Source: Gemella haemolysans ATCC 10379
GTDB lineage: Bacteria > Bacillota > Bacilli > Staphylococcales > Gemellaceae
Reading direction: 5' to 3'
Length of the DNA: 64,000 nucleotides
Assembly (NCBI RefSeq): GCF_000173915.1
Contig: NZ_ACDZ02000014.1
Location: 186,001 to 250,000 of the forward strand
In this document: positions 55,799-64,000 of the stretch, piece after piece
Numbering within the stretch: position 1 is the first letter of the stretch
Layout of the letters: every line of letters starts with the position of its first letter
Made by a program: the position numbers and the translations under genes
The notes under the pieces: model-generated
The model's database searches: none
Told to the model about the DNA's origin: nothing
The model's input: the letters and a program-made list of their open reading frames with translations, nothing else

Positions 55799-56716
55799 AT
55801 GGAAATATTTAATATTTCAGATATAAGTGAGATTAAGGAAGAAAATAAAAAGAGAGTTGCAGCATTAGGTTTTTTTGATGGTATTCACAAAGCACATCAA
55901 AAAATAATAGGGAGTGCTGTAGAGGCTGCAGGAAAGGGATTTAAATCTGCAGTAATTACATTAGATAAGAGTCCAAAGGAATATTTTGGAAAAACTAGTG
56001 AGGAATCTCTTACACCAACTAATAAAAAAAATGAACTTCTAACAAGTCTTGGTGTAGATGAGGTATATTATTTAGAATTCAATGAAAAATTACAAAATTT
56101 ATCAGCTAAAGAATTTATAAATAATATCCTGAAAAAATTAAATGTAGAGAAGGTTTTTTGTGGATTTGATTATAGATTTGGTTACAAAGGATTAGGAACT
56201 CCAGATTTAATAAAAGATAGTGGTATAGAAGTAATAGTTCAAGAAAAACAAAAAATAGATGAGGAGAAAATATCTACGACTGTATTAATTGAATTCGTCA
56301 GAAAAGGTGAATTTTCAAAATATAAAGCATACACAGGAAGATTTTATTCTATTTCTGGTTTAGTAGTGAAAGGTAGACAACTAGGTAGAACAATTAATTT
56401 TCCGACTGCTAATCTTGAATTAGACGATAAATATCTATTACCTGATACAAATGGTGTATATATAACTAAGATTAAAGTTAATAATAATATTTATAAATCA
56501 GTTACCAATATTGGTTATAATCCAACGGTATCAGATGAAAAAAATAAAAAATTTATAGAAACACATATTTTAGATTTTGATGAAGATATATATGGAGAAA
56601 AAATCGAAATTTACTTCTATGAATTTTTACGAAAAGAACAAAAATTTGAAAGTTTTGATCATTTAAAAGAGCAACTTAAGCTAGATAAAAAAAATTGCGA
56701 AGAAAAAGATTACTAA
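55799..56716 (+). CDS. ribF: Bifunctional riboflavin kinase / FAD synthetase
   Basis: A roughly 305-residue enzyme making FMN and then FAD. The N-terminal FMN adenylyltransferase domain shows ALGFFDGIHKAHQKI near 22 (nucleotidyltransferase-type HxxH), and the C-terminal riboflavin kinase domain shows RQLGRTINFPTANLEL near 195 and NGVYITKIKVN near 217. The start is uncertain by two codons: ATG 55793 abuts the AGGTAG binding site, whereas ATG 55799 has workable spacing and is chosen. Confidence 0.95.
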   Translation: MEIFNISDISEIKEENKKRVAALGFFDGIHKAHQKIIGSAVEAAGKGFKSAVITLDKSPKEYFGKTSEESLTPTNKKNELLTSLGVDEVYYLEFNEKLQNLSAKEFINNILKKLNVEKVFCGFDYRFGYKGLGTPDLIKDSGIEVIVQEKQKIDEEKISTTVLIEFVRKGEFSKYKAYTGRFYSISGLVVKGRQLGRTINFPTANLELDDKYLLPDTNGVYITKIKVNNNIYKSVTNIGYNPTVSDEKNKKFIETHILDFDEDIYGEKIEIYFYEFLRKEQKFESFDHLKEQLKLDKKNCEEKDY

Positions 56717-56752
56717 AATGTTGATTATTGTACTGATTTTAAATGTTATCTC

Positions 56753-56781
56753 TTGAATTATATTAAAAAATGTTGTACAAT
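56753..56781 (+). promoter_or_regulatory. Promoter of rpsO
   Basis: TTGAAT (56753-56758), 17 bp, TACAAT (56776-56781). Confidence 0.7.
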
Positions 56782-56787
56782 AACTAA

Positions 56788-56866
56788 TGTTCCTTATTCG
56801 TGGTATAGAAACCCTCCAGGTTCTACACTAGGATTAAGGTCGCAAAATAAAATTATATGGAGGAAA
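56788..56866 (+). ncRNA. Structured rpsO leader, probable S15 autoregulatory element
   Basis: The leader folds as CCTTATTC...GATTAAGG enclosing GTGGTATAGAAACC/GGTTCTACAC (56800-56840), a branched hairpin just before the ribosome binding site. S15 represses its own translation through leader RNAs in many bacteria; that this is such an element is inferred from position and fold. Confidence 0.6.
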
Positions 56867-56871
56867 TTGCA

Positions 56872-57144
56872 ATGGCAGCAATTAGTCAAGAAAGAAAACA
56901 AGAAATTATCGCTCAATACCGTACTCACGAATCAGATACTGGTTCTCCAGAAGTACAAATCGCAGTATTAACTGCAGAAATCGATGCTTTAACTGAGCAC
57001 TTAAACACTCACAAAAAAGATCACGCAGGTCGTCGTGGATTACTTAAAAAAGTTTTCCGTCGTCGTCACTTACTAGACTACTTAATTAAAAAAGATATCC
57101 AAAGATACCGTGAATTAATTAAAGCTCTAGGATTAAGAAGATAA
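56872..57144 (+). CDS. rpsO: 30S ribosomal protein S15
   Basis: A 90-codon S15, a primary 16S rRNA-binding protein. Recognised by [19 protein letters not shown] near 18-36 and [22 protein letters not shown] in two overlapping parts. The start is ATG 56872, with GGAGG at 56859-56863; the ATG at 56857 would place the binding site inside the coding sequence and lengthen a highly conserved protein. It is followed by a strong terminator. Confidence 0.98.
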   Translation: MAAISQERKQEIIAQYRTHESDTGSPEVQIAVLTAEIDALTEHLNTHKKDHAGRRGLLKKVFRRRHLLDYLIKKDIQRYRELIKALGLRR

Positions 57145-57157
57145 TTTTTATTAACAA

Positions 57158-57200
57158 TAAAGGAAAGCAATTTGAGAAATCAGTGCTTTCCTTTTTTTAT
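57158..57200 (+). terminator. Terminator after rpsO
   Basis: Stem AAAGGAAAGCA/TGCTTTCCTTT followed by T run. Confidence 0.88.
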
Positions 57201-57310
57201 ATTTGTAACGAATTATGATGATACGGTAATATTGGAAAACTATTTGTGATTAGTTAGTTGCTGTAATAATTTCTTTACTAAAAAATATTTATAATTCTCT
57301 AAAAAAAGTA

Positions 57311-57339
57311 TTGACATAATATAAAATAATTGATATACT
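57311..57339 (+). promoter_or_regulatory. Strong promoter of tRNA-Arg
   Basis: TTGACA (57311-57316), 17 bp, TATACT (57334-57339), with an extended -10 TG at 57331-57332. Confidence 0.9.
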
Positions 57340-57375
57340 ATTAAAGTACTTCAGAGAGAGGTTCTTATTAAATAT

Positions 57376-57449
<74 letters not shown>

Positions 57450-57454
57450 TCATC

Positions 57455-57486
57455 CAGAGTAGACTTTTGTCTACTCTTTTTTTTAT
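57455..57486 (+). terminator. Terminator after tRNA-Arg
   Basis: Stem AGAGTAGAC/GTCTACTCT followed by T8. Confidence 0.92.
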
Positions 57487-57507
57487 TATACTTATAAAAA
57501 AAAGCGT

Positions 57508-57762
57508 CTAAACAACGCTCATTTTCACCTGTAGGACTTTTTTTATTTCAGGTATTTTTTCTATTAATGTTTTTTCTATTGCATATTTTAAAGTAATGTG
57601 GGATAGTTCACAGTGAGCACATTCACCAAGGAATCTAACTTTTAATATACCATCTTTATAATTAATAAATTCAATGTTCCCGCCATCCATAATAAGTTTG
57701 GGGCGTATTTTTTCTAATTCAAATTTAATTTTTTCAACAGTTTCATAATATTCTTTATTCAA
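57508..57762 (-). CDS. nfu: NifU-like iron-sulfur scaffold/carrier (Nfu)
   Basis: An 84-residue protein equal to the NifU C-terminal domain, carrying Fe-S clusters to target proteins. It has the family pattern RPKLIMDGGNIEFI near 20 and the cluster-binding CAHC near 49, then the LKYAIEKTL helix. Lone Nfu proteins of this size occur next to sufA/ndh in staphylococci, and here a SufA-like gene and ndh lie on the other side of a 460-bp gap. The start is preceded by AAAGGTGG. Confidence 0.92.
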   Translation of the reverse strand: MNKEYYETVEKIKFELEKIRPKLIMDGGNIEFINYKDGILKVRFLGECAHCELSHITLKYAIEKTLIEKIPEIKKVLQVKMSVV

Positions 57763-58225
57763 AATACAACCACCTTTCTATATGATATTATACTTGTGGC
57801 TATAAAAAAAGTCAATAAACTGAGTAAGCGTTATAAGATATAATGAAAACAAAGGGAAAAATCTGTATTAAGAATTAAACTATTTAAGTGAGAAGTTATA
57901 AATGTAAAGTATTAATATAGTATTGAATTTGGGATTTTATTTATCTTAAACATGAAAAAGATTATATAAAATTCATTAACATTCGTTGACTACATTTGTA
58001 ACTATTAAAATATTATTAGATTGATGATTCCAAGTTGAAATTTAGGATTTTATTAGACATATGAAAGTATAGTGATAGAATACTGTTTCATGAAATTTGA
58101 TGATTTTAAAAAATTCATAAAAATTTCACAAATAATTTTATAAAAAGTAAGCAAGATACTATTATTTTATTAAAAAAACGGTTATAATAATAAATAGAAA
58201 ATAAAAATAAAGAGGGAAACATTTT
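57763..58225. other. AT-rich divergent intergenic region (nfu / sufA-like)
   Basis: 463 bp without a credible ORF. It contains an imperfect direct repeat (TTGAATTTGGGATTTTATT at 57923 and TTGAAATTTAGGATTTTATT at 58035), a promoter-like TTGACT near 57986, and TATAAT at 58183-58188 that probably serves the downstream gene. Confidence 0.5.
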
Positions 58226-58585
58226 ATGGCTAATACAGAGAATCAATTAATCTTGATAACAGATGTAGCAGTTGGAAAATTCCAAGAGATGTTATTTGAT
58301 GCTGATAAAAGAGATAGTTATTTAAAAATTTCTATAGAGTTACAAGGTACTCAAATGCAATATGCAATTGATATCAAGGATGAATTAGAAGCAGGAGATA
58401 AAGTACTTAACTTCGGTGATTTAAAAGTTATTGTTAATGAAGAAGATGAGCTTCTGTTAAAAGGTCTTGAAATTGATTATGTTCAAGATGAATTTGGAAG
58501 TGAATTTACATTACACAATCCAAATATGATTGAAATATATGATGAAGACGGTGGTTGCTGTGGAAACGGCTGCTGCTGCGGATAA
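58226..58585 (+). CDS. SufA/HesB-like protein with a cysteine-cluster C-terminus
   Basis: A 119-residue protein that follows the A-type Fe-S carrier (HesB/IscA/SufA) fold: SYLKISIE near 31, DKVLNFGDLKVIVNEEDELLLKGLEIDYV near 52-80 (in parts), and FTLHNPN near 91. The first ligand Cys of the family is missing (LQGTQM in place of GGCSG), and the usual CGCGxSF end is replaced by GGCCGNGCCCG, five Cys in ten residues. It may bind a metal or cluster differently. It lies 37 bp before ndh, as sufA does in staphylococci. Confidence 0.75.
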   Translation: MANTENQLILITDVAVGKFQEMLFDADKRDSYLKISIELQGTQMQYAIDIKDELEAGDKVLNFGDLKVIVNEEDELLLKGLEIDYVQDEFGSEFTLHNPNMIEIYDEDGGCCGNGCCCG

Positions 58586-58622
58586 AAATACAAAATAACA
58601 GTAAAAAGGAGAAATCAATACT

Positions 58623-59813
58623 ATGAAAAATGTAGTAATTTTAGGTGCTGGATATGCAGGACTAACGACTTTAAAAGGATTAAAAAAAGCTGCTAAAGCT
58701 GGAGAGGTAAAAGTTACTTTAGTAAATAAAAACTCTTATCACTATGATACAGTAAACTTACACGAAGTATCAGCAGGGAACATTGCATCAAGAGATATTT
58801 GTATCGATATTAAAGATTTAGTATCTCCAGGTGTTGAATTTATTCAAGATGAAGTAATTAAAATTGATACAGAGAAAAAATTAGTATTAACTAAAAAACA
58901 CGAACTTGATTATGATGTATTAGTAGTTGGATTAGGTTTCCAACCTGAAACATTTGGAATCGAAGGTATGGCTGAAAATGCTATGCCAATCGCTGATATT
59001 AACGCTGCAGAAAAAATCTCTGCTACATTAGAAGATAACTTCAGAAAATATGCTACAAGCGAAGAAAAAGATGTTAAAGACATCTCTGTAATCGTTGGTG
59101 GTACAGGTCTTGCTGGTATGGAATTCTTAGGAGAATTAGTTCACCGTAAAAAAGAATTATGTTCTAAATATGGAATTGATGAAAAATTAGTTAAAATTTA
59201 CGGATTAGATGCAGCCCCAACATTATTACCAATGTTCACTAAAGAGTATAGTGATTATGCAAGAAAATTCTTAGAAGATAATGGTATTGAAATTATCTTA
59301 GGAGCTGGAATTAAAGGTGCTACTAAAGATAGCTTCACTATTGAAGTTGACGGAGAAAGAAAAGAACTATTTGCATCTACATTAGTATGGACTGCAGGTG
59401 TTCGTGGAAACAAACTTATGGACGAAGCATTCCCAGAACTTTCTAAACGTGGACGTCTTGTTACTACACAACAATTAACAGTACCAGGACTTGATGATGT
59501 GTATATCGTTGGTGACTGTGCAGCATTCATCGAAACTGGTCAAGAAAGACCATACCCAACAACAGCTCAGATTGCTAACCAAATGGGAGCATACGTTGGA
59601 GCTAGAATCAGTGGAAAACAAGTTGGTGACTTCAAATACATTAACCGTGGTGTAGTATGTTCATTAGGACACAAAGATGGTATCGCAGACGTTATGGGTG
59701 GTAAAAAAGCTAAAGGTTTTGCAGCTGCGAAACTTAAAAAAATCATTGAAGCTAAAGCAATTTATGAATTAACTGACTTCGTAACTGCACTTAAAAATCA
59801 ACGTATTCTTTAA
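58623..59813 (+). CDS. ndh: Type II NADH:quinone oxidoreductase (NDH-2)
   Basis: A 396-residue single-subunit, non-proton-pumping NADH dehydrogenase feeding electrons into quinone at the membrane surface. FAD-binding VVILGAGYAGLTTLKGLK at the N-terminus, the NADH-binding Rossmann VIVGGTGLAGMEFLGEL near 157 and the second FAD motif DDVYIVGDCAAF near 295 are clear. A hydrophobic/basic C-terminal region (AAAKLKKIIEAKAIYEL near 363) is the membrane-binding part. GGAG precedes the start, and a terminator follows. Confidence 0.96.
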   Translation: MKNVVILGAGYAGLTTLKGLKKAAKAGEVKVTLVNKNSYHYDTVNLHEVSAGNIASRDICIDIKDLVSPGVEFIQDEVIKIDTEKKLVLTKKHELDYDVLVVGLGFQPETFGIEGMAENAMPIADINAAEKISATLEDNFRKYATSEEKDVKDISVIVGGTGLAGMEFLGELVHRKKELCSKYGIDEKLVKIYGLDAAPTLLPMFTKEYSDYARKFLEDNGIEIILGAGIKGATKDSFTIEVDGERKELFASTLVWTAGVRGNKLMDEAFPELSKRGRLVTTQQLTVPGLDDVYIVGDCAAFIETGQERPYPTTAQIANQMGAYVGARISGKQVGDFKYINRGVVCSLGHKDGIADVMGGKKAKGFAAAKLKKIIEAKAIYELTDFVTALKNQRIL

Positions 59814-59834
59814 GAATAGTATTAATCAAATTTA

Positions 59835-59876
59835 TAAAGAAGACTCTATGAATATGAGTCTTCTTTATTTTTTGAA
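59835..59876 (+). terminator. Terminator after ndh
   Basis: Stem AAAGAAGACTC/GAGTCTTCTTT followed by ATTTTTT. Confidence 0.92.
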
Positions 59877-60020
59877 ATGTATTTTGAATAGATGTTAAAC
59901 ATGATGCAATAAATTTGTTATTTATTGAGTTTTCAACCATGTTAGTTTGAAAAAAAGTTATAATTATGGTAAGATATAGTGTAGAGAAAATTTAACCAAA
60001 TAAAGTTATGGGGAAAAATT

Positions 60021-61595
60021 ATGATTTATAAAATAGCAAATACAGCGGAAGAATATGAACAAATTTTCAAATTAAATTATGAAACATTTGTTGAAGAAAT
60101 TCCTCAACATGAAAAAAATGAAACAAAAAAATTAAAAGATAAATTTCATGATAAAAATATATATATTATAGCGAAAAAGAAAAATGATGTAATTGGGATG
60201 ATTTCATTATCTGATCAAAGACCGTTTTCGTTAGATCTAAAATTAAATGATATTGATAAATTCTATAAAGGTAGTTACAAAAAGCCTGTAGAAATTAGAT
60301 TGCTTTCAATCAAGGAACAATATAGAAAAACTAAAGTTTTCACGGAATTATTACAAAGAACGTTTAATTATATAATTCAAAATGCATACGACATTGTTTT
60401 TATTTCAGGTACAACACGCCAGGAAAAATTATATAATCATATAGGATTTGTGAAATTCCATGAAAATGTAGGGACAAAAGAAGCAGAGTATATGCCTATG
60501 TATCTTAGACTGGATAATGGTAATAAAGTTATTGAAAGATTGGCGAGAGCACAAAGAATAAACTTCTTACCAGGTCCAGTTGATTTATCCGAAGATGTAA
60601 TAGCAAAATTATCTAAGCAATTATACTCACACAGAAGTAGTGAATTTGTTGCGCTAACTAAGGATACATTAGCGAAGATTGAAGGTATTTTGGATGTCAA
60701 ACAAGCAACGATATTACATGGATCAGCTACACTAGCGAACGAAGCTATTATGGCTCAATTAAAAGGAAGAAATCTTATAAATGGGCTAGTTTTAGCTAAT
60801 GGCGAATTTGGTAATAGGCTAGTTCGTGAAACAAAGAGACATGGGCTTAATATAGAGACTTATTCTGTAGGATTTGGAGAGAGCTTTGATCTTGATGTAC
60901 TATCGGATAAACTTAAATCTGGAAACTATGATTTTGTTTATGTAGTTCACAACGAGACTAGTGTTGGAATATTAAATGATTTAGATGAGATTACTAGAAT
61001 AGTTAAAGATAATAACTTAGTCTTAGCTGTGGATGCAGTTTCAGCAGTAGGAGCTATAAAATATAGTTATAAAGATGTTGATTATGTAGCTTGTTCATCT
61101 GGAAAGGCATTTTGTTCTGTAGCAGGTTTAGCAATAGTTGGTTCTAACTGTGAGTTAGTTCCTTTAGAAAACACACCATTATATCTAGATTTACACTATG
61201 CAAACAAACTTACATCTATACCTTTCACTCAACCATCGATTTTAATGGAAGCTTTAAACACAGCATTAGATGCTTTTAAAACTGATGAAAGATATGAAAA
61301 GGTACAAGAAAAATATACATATATGAAGGAAGGATTAAAGCAATTAAATCTTCCAATTATGAAATTTAAAGAAAAAGAAGTATCTCCAGTAATAATTACT
61401 GTAGAACTTCCTGAAAGTATAAGTTCACTTAATGTAGGTTCTTCACTTGCGATAAATAATATTTTTATTCATTACAAGAGTTCATACTTACAAGAAAGAA
61501 ACATTATACAGTTTTCATTTATAAATATTAACACAACAAAAAATGAAATAGATTACACATTAAATATATTAAAACAAATGATAGGAGATTATTAA
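60021..61595 (+). CDS. GNAT acyltransferase fused to class V aminotransferase
   Basis: A 524-residue two-domain protein. Residues 1-170 are a GNAT-type fold that opens like autoinducer-synthase/N-acyl amino acid synthase relatives ([14 protein letters not shown] near 18, [16 protein letters not shown] near 36, [20 protein letters not shown] near 93). Residues 180-520 are a class V PLP aminotransferase: [12 protein letters not shown] near 184, HRSSEF near 206, [10 protein letters not shown] near 235, VHNETSVGI near 310, [10 protein letters not shown] near 335 and the PLP Lys in [12 protein letters not shown] near 358. Its reaction is unknown; the transaminase product might be acylated by the fused domain. 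It is linked by TAATG overlap to rpoY. Confidence 0.85.
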   Translation: MIYKIANTAEEYEQIFKLNYETFVEEIPQHEKNETKKLKDKFHDKNIYIIAKKKNDVIGMISLSDQRPFSLDLKLNDIDKFYKGSYKKPVEIRLLSIKEQYRKTKVFTELLQRTFNYIIQNAYDIVFISGTTRQEKLYNHIGFVKFHENVGTKEAEYMPMYLRLDNGNKVIERLARAQRINFLPGPVDLSEDVIAKLSKQLYSHRSSEFVALTKDTLAKIEGILDVKQATILHGSATLANEAIMAQLKGRNLINGLVLANGEFGNRLVRETKRHGLNIETYSVGFGESFDLDVLSDKLKSGNYDFVYVVHNETSVGILNDLDEITRIVKDNNLVLAVDAVSAVGAIKYSYKDVDYVACSSGKAFCSVAGLAIVGSNCELVPLENTPLYLDLHYANKLTSIPFTQPSILMEALNTALDAFKTDERYEKVQEKYTYMKEGLKQLNLPIMKFKEKEVSPVIITVELPESISSLNVGSSLAINNIFIHYKSSYLQERNIIQFSFININTTKNEIDYTLNILKQMIGDY

Positions 61596-61813
61596 TGGCA
61601 GTATTTAAAGTATTTTACCAAGAAAATTCAAAAGAGATTCCAGTAAGGGAGAACACTCAAGTATTATATGTTGAAGCTGATGGAGTACCAGCAGTAAGAA
61701 AGTATTTAGATGACAGAAACTACAATGTTGAACTTGTTCAAGAATTAAGCGAAGCATACTTGGAGTTTGAAAAACAATCTGAAGACTTTAAAGTGGAGAA
61801 AGTTAATGGATAA
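61595..61813 (+). CDS. rpoY: RNA polymerase epsilon subunit
   Basis: A 72-residue RpoY (epsilon, DUF1447) that binds RNA polymerase in Firmicutes. The N-terminal [17 protein letters not shown] and the [15 protein letters not shown] segments match the family. It is found directly upstream of rnjA in Bacillus too. Its ATG overlaps the preceding stop (TAATG), and its end overlaps rnjA by 8 bp. Confidence 0.95.
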   Translation: MAVFKVFYQENSKEIPVRENTQVLYVEADGVPAVRKYLDDRNYNVELVQELSEAYLEFEKQSEDFKVEKVNG

Positions 61814-63476
61814 GATCATTAAAAAAAATGAAGTAGGTGTAGCTGCCATTGGTGGTCTAGGGGAAATTGGGAAAAACACCTATGCAATCCAATATCGAGA
61901 TGAAATAGTTATTATCGATGCTGGAGTTAAGTTTCCTGGAGATAATATTCTAGGAATAGACTATGTAATCCCAGATTACTCATATATTGAGAAAAATGTG
62001 GACAAAATTAAAGCATTAATAATTACTCACGGTCACGAAGATCACATTGGTGGATTACCATTTTTACTAAGAAAAGTAAACTTACCAATCTATGGTGGAC
62101 CTTTAGCTATTGGTCTTATAAGATCAAAACTAGAGGAACACAATTTATTGGCTAAAGCTGAGTTAAACGTGATAGATGAAGATACAGTATTGAACTTTAA
62201 ATATCTTAAAGTTTCATTCCATAACACTACGCACTCAATTCCTGATTCATTTGGAGTAATTGTTAATACTCCACAAGGAAATATTGTTCATACAGGGGAC
62301 TTTAAATTTGATTTTACTCCTGTTGGTCAAGGATCTAACTTACATAAGATGGCAGCGATTGGTGAACAAGGTGTATTATGTTTACTATCTGACTCAACAA
62401 ACTCAGAAAGAACAGAGTTTACCCAAAGTGAAAAAGAAGTAGGGAAAACTATCTCTAATATACTTCGTAAAGAAAAACATAGAGTTATATTCGCTACATT
62501 TGCTTCGAACGTATATCGTGTAAAACAAGTAGTAGAAGCGTGTATTGAACATGGAAGAAAGATTGTGGTATTTGGTCGTTCTATGGAGAAAGCTATTAAA
62601 ATTGGAACGGAGTTAGGTTATATTAAAGCACCTAAAGAAACGTTTGTTAATAGTAAATATCTAGACCAAGTAGATCCTAATAAATTACTTATTTTATGTA
62701 CAGGTACTCAAGGTGAAGAACTTGCAGCATTAAGTAGAATCGCTAATGGTACGCATAAGAAGATTACAATAATGCCGACTGATACTGTAATTTTTGCAAG
62801 TTCAGCTATTCCGGGAAATACATTGTCTATTAATAAGAATATTGATTTATTATCAAAACTTGGTGCCAATGTTATTACATCAAGTGTAAATAATGTTCAT
62901 ACATCGGGACACGGTTCAAAAGAAGAACAAAAATTAATGTTTAGACTTATTAAGCCTAAGTATTTCATGCCAATTCACGGTGAGTACAGAATGCAAGTTA
63001 TTCATGCTCAAACAGCGGCTGAATGTGATATTCCATTAGAAAATTCATTTATTATGGAAAATGGTGAAGTGCTTGCCTTAACTAGTGATAGTGCTAGAAT
63101 TGCTGGTAAGTTTGATGCATCTGATGTATATGTTGATGGATTAGGAATTGGTGATATTGGTAGTGTTGTAATTAAAGATAGAAAAGAACTTTCTGAAGAA
63201 GGTGTTATCGTAGTTTCAATTGCGATTGATTTTAAAAATAAAAGACTAATGAATAATCCAGATGTAATTAGCCGTGGATTTGTAAATGTAAATGAATCTA
63301 CTGAACTATTTGCACAATCTAAAGTAATAATTAAAGATGCTGTAATAGCAGCATTAGAAAATGAAGAGTGTGGCGTTTACCAAATAAGACTACAAATTTT
63401 AGAAGCTTTAGGAGAATTTTTAGAAAGTGAAATAGGAAGAAAACCTGTTATATTACCTACAATATTGGAGGTGTAA
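61806..63476 (+). CDS. rnjA: Ribonuclease J1
   Basis: A 556-residue metallo-beta-lactamase/beta-CASP ribonuclease with 5' exonuclease and endonuclease activity, central to mRNA decay and rRNA maturation. Zinc motif [10 protein letters not shown] near 75, [11 protein letters not shown] near 162, beta-CASP segments [12 protein letters not shown] near 198 and IPIHGEYR-like [15 protein letters not shown] near 388. Length equals Bacillus RNase J1. The start is ATG 61806, with GGAG at 61795-61798 inside rpoY; a longer start at 61767 is not supported by a binding site. Confidence 0.97.
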   Translation: MDKIIKKNEVGVAAIGGLGEIGKNTYAIQYRDEIVIIDAGVKFPGDNILGIDYVIPDYSYIEKNVDKIKALIITHGHEDHIGGLPFLLRKVNLPIYGGPLAIGLIRSKLEEHNLLAKAELNVIDEDTVLNFKYLKVSFHNTTHSIPDSFGVIVNTPQGNIVHTGDFKFDFTPVGQGSNLHKMAAIGEQGVLCLLSDSTNSERTEFTQSEKEVGKTISNILRKEKHRVIFATFASNVYRVKQVVEACIEHGRKIVVFGRSMEKAIKIGTELGYIKAPKETFVNSKYLDQVDPNKLLILCTGTQGEELAALSRIANGTHKKITIMPTDTVIFASSAIPGNTLSINKNIDLLSKLGANVITSSVNNVHTSGHGSKEEQKLMFRLIKPKYFMPIHGEYRMQVIHAQTAAECDIPLENSFIMENGEVLALTSDSARIAGKFDASDVYVDGLGIGDIGSVVIKDRKELSEEGVIVVSIAIDFKNKRLMNNPDVISRGFVNVNESTELFAQSKVIIKDAVIAALENEECGVYQIRLQILEALGEFLESEIGRKPVILPTILEV

Positions 63477-63478
63477 AT

Positions 63479-64000
63479 ATGAAATACAGAAGTGTATTTG
63501 ATATTATAGGACCTGTAATGGTAGGGCCATCAAGTTCGCATACAGCTGGCGCAGTACGTATTGGTTTATTTATAAGATATATTTTTGGGGAACAACCAGA
63601 AAATGTAAAAATAACATTATATGGATCATTTAAAGAAACGTATAAAGGTCATGGAACTGACATAGCATTAATAGGTGGATTATTAGGTTATAATACATCT
63701 GATAAACGTATAAGAACGAGTATGGAAGATGCAAAATTAGCGGGAATGGAGTTTGAATTTATAGAAAGTGGAATTGAACACATTCATCCTAATACTGCGA
63801 AAATAGAAGTTGAAGCAGGTAGACATAGTTTAGATCTTATTGGAAAGTCAATAGGTGGCGGAAAAATGGTAATCTTTGAACTTCTAGGTTTCGATGTCAA
63901 TTTATCAGGAGATTTTCCTAGTTATTTCATATTTTATAAATTTAAAGATGATACTAAAAAAAATCTTTCGGTGCAAATTGAAGAAATATTCGGCGATTTA
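63479..64000 (+). CDS. sdaAB: L-serine dehydratase beta subunit, 5' part
   Basis: The first 174 codons of the beta subunit of the Fe-S-dependent L-serine ammonia-lyase, which with the alpha subunit converts serine to pyruvate and ammonia. SVFDIIGPVMVGPSSSHTAG at residues 4-23 and ETYKGHGTDIALIGGLLG near 58 are diagnostic. The family is about 220 residues, so the C-terminal part lies beyond the window; the alpha subunit gene is expected next. GGAGG precedes the ATG, two bases after the rnjA stop. Confidence 0.95.
   Translation, partial: MKYRSVFDIIGPVMVGPSSSHTAGAVRIGLFIRYIFGEQPENVKITLYGSFKETYKGHGTDIALIGGLLGYNTSDKRIRTSMEDAKLAGMEFEFIESGIEHIHPNTAKIEVEAGRHSLDLIGKSIGGGKMVIFELLGFDVNLSGDFPSYFIFYKFKDDTKKNLSVQIEEIFGDL

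Noticed and set aside
56753-56971. 72-codon ORF overlapping the rpsO leader and start
   Set aside because: It reads through the structured leader in a different frame from rpsO and has no binding site or recognisable product.

Overview
The window is a chromosomal segment of a very AT-rich Firmicute (order Bacillales). The best guess is Gemella. This rests on the AT-rich base composition, Staphylococcus/Bacillus-like gene order (rel-dtd-lytH position, cshB-nfo-zur, nfu/sufA-like/ndh, rpoY-rnjA, nfeD-floA), a YSIRK/LPXTG surface protein and a one-piece tmRNA. The genus is an inference from remembered protein similarity; no search was run. Nothing indicates a prophage, CRISPR array, insertion sequence or conjugative element. 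Most of the window is core genome.

Layout. 1-3.3 kb: 3' part of class III fbp, a 33-codon membrane peptide gene, then a lysine riboswitch driving a lysine-type permease. 3.5-7.6 kb: rel, dtd and a LytH-like cell-wall protein whose two enzyme domains both look catalytically dead. 7.6-13.8 kb: a MarR-controlled heterodimeric ABC exporter operon, then a second MarR gene (MhqR-like operator) with a flavin monooxygenase. 13.8-17.4 kb: HAD phosphatase, CDF metal exporter, SGNH hydrolase, and an LtrA-like membrane protein behind a possible attenuator. 17.4-27.1 kb: lysS, ftsY, crr, pseudo-rhomboid/TPR gene, yqgQ, ylaN, ftsW, queA, tgt, yajC. 27.5-31.6 kb: a 1353-residue LPXTG protein with a lipase domain and nineteen 51-bp repeats. 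31.7-36.4 kb (minus strand): luxS, a guanine deaminase/purine permease operon, glyA. 36.9-45.5 kb: prs, pth, mfd, tag, a GrpB-family gene, murB, and rarA on minus. 45.6-50 kb: ssrA, an MBL-fold protein, and the nfeD-floA membrane-microdomain operon with three small membrane proteins. 50-57.5 kb: pdp (frameshifted at an A7 run), deoC, cshB, nfo, zur, truB, ribF, rpsO, tRNA-Arg. 57.5-64 kb: nfu, a SufA-like protein, ndh, a GNAT-aminotransferase fusion, rpoY, rnjA, and the start of sdaAB.

Themes. Cell-envelope genes recur (LytH-like, pseudo-rhomboid, FtsW, MurB, FloA, LPXTG lipase). Purine and one-carbon genes cluster at 32-38 kb (permease, guaD, glyA, prs), with PurR-box-like sequences in two of the gaps. 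Regulation is unusually legible: many sigma-A promoters with exact 17-bp spacing, two MarR operator systems, one riboswitch, an S15 leader and many hairpin terminators. The most unusual items are the degenerate LytH/rhomboid pair, the GNAT-aminotransferase fusion, the floA-linked proteins sharing a C-terminal motif, and a dispersed intergenic repeat that carries transcription terminators.
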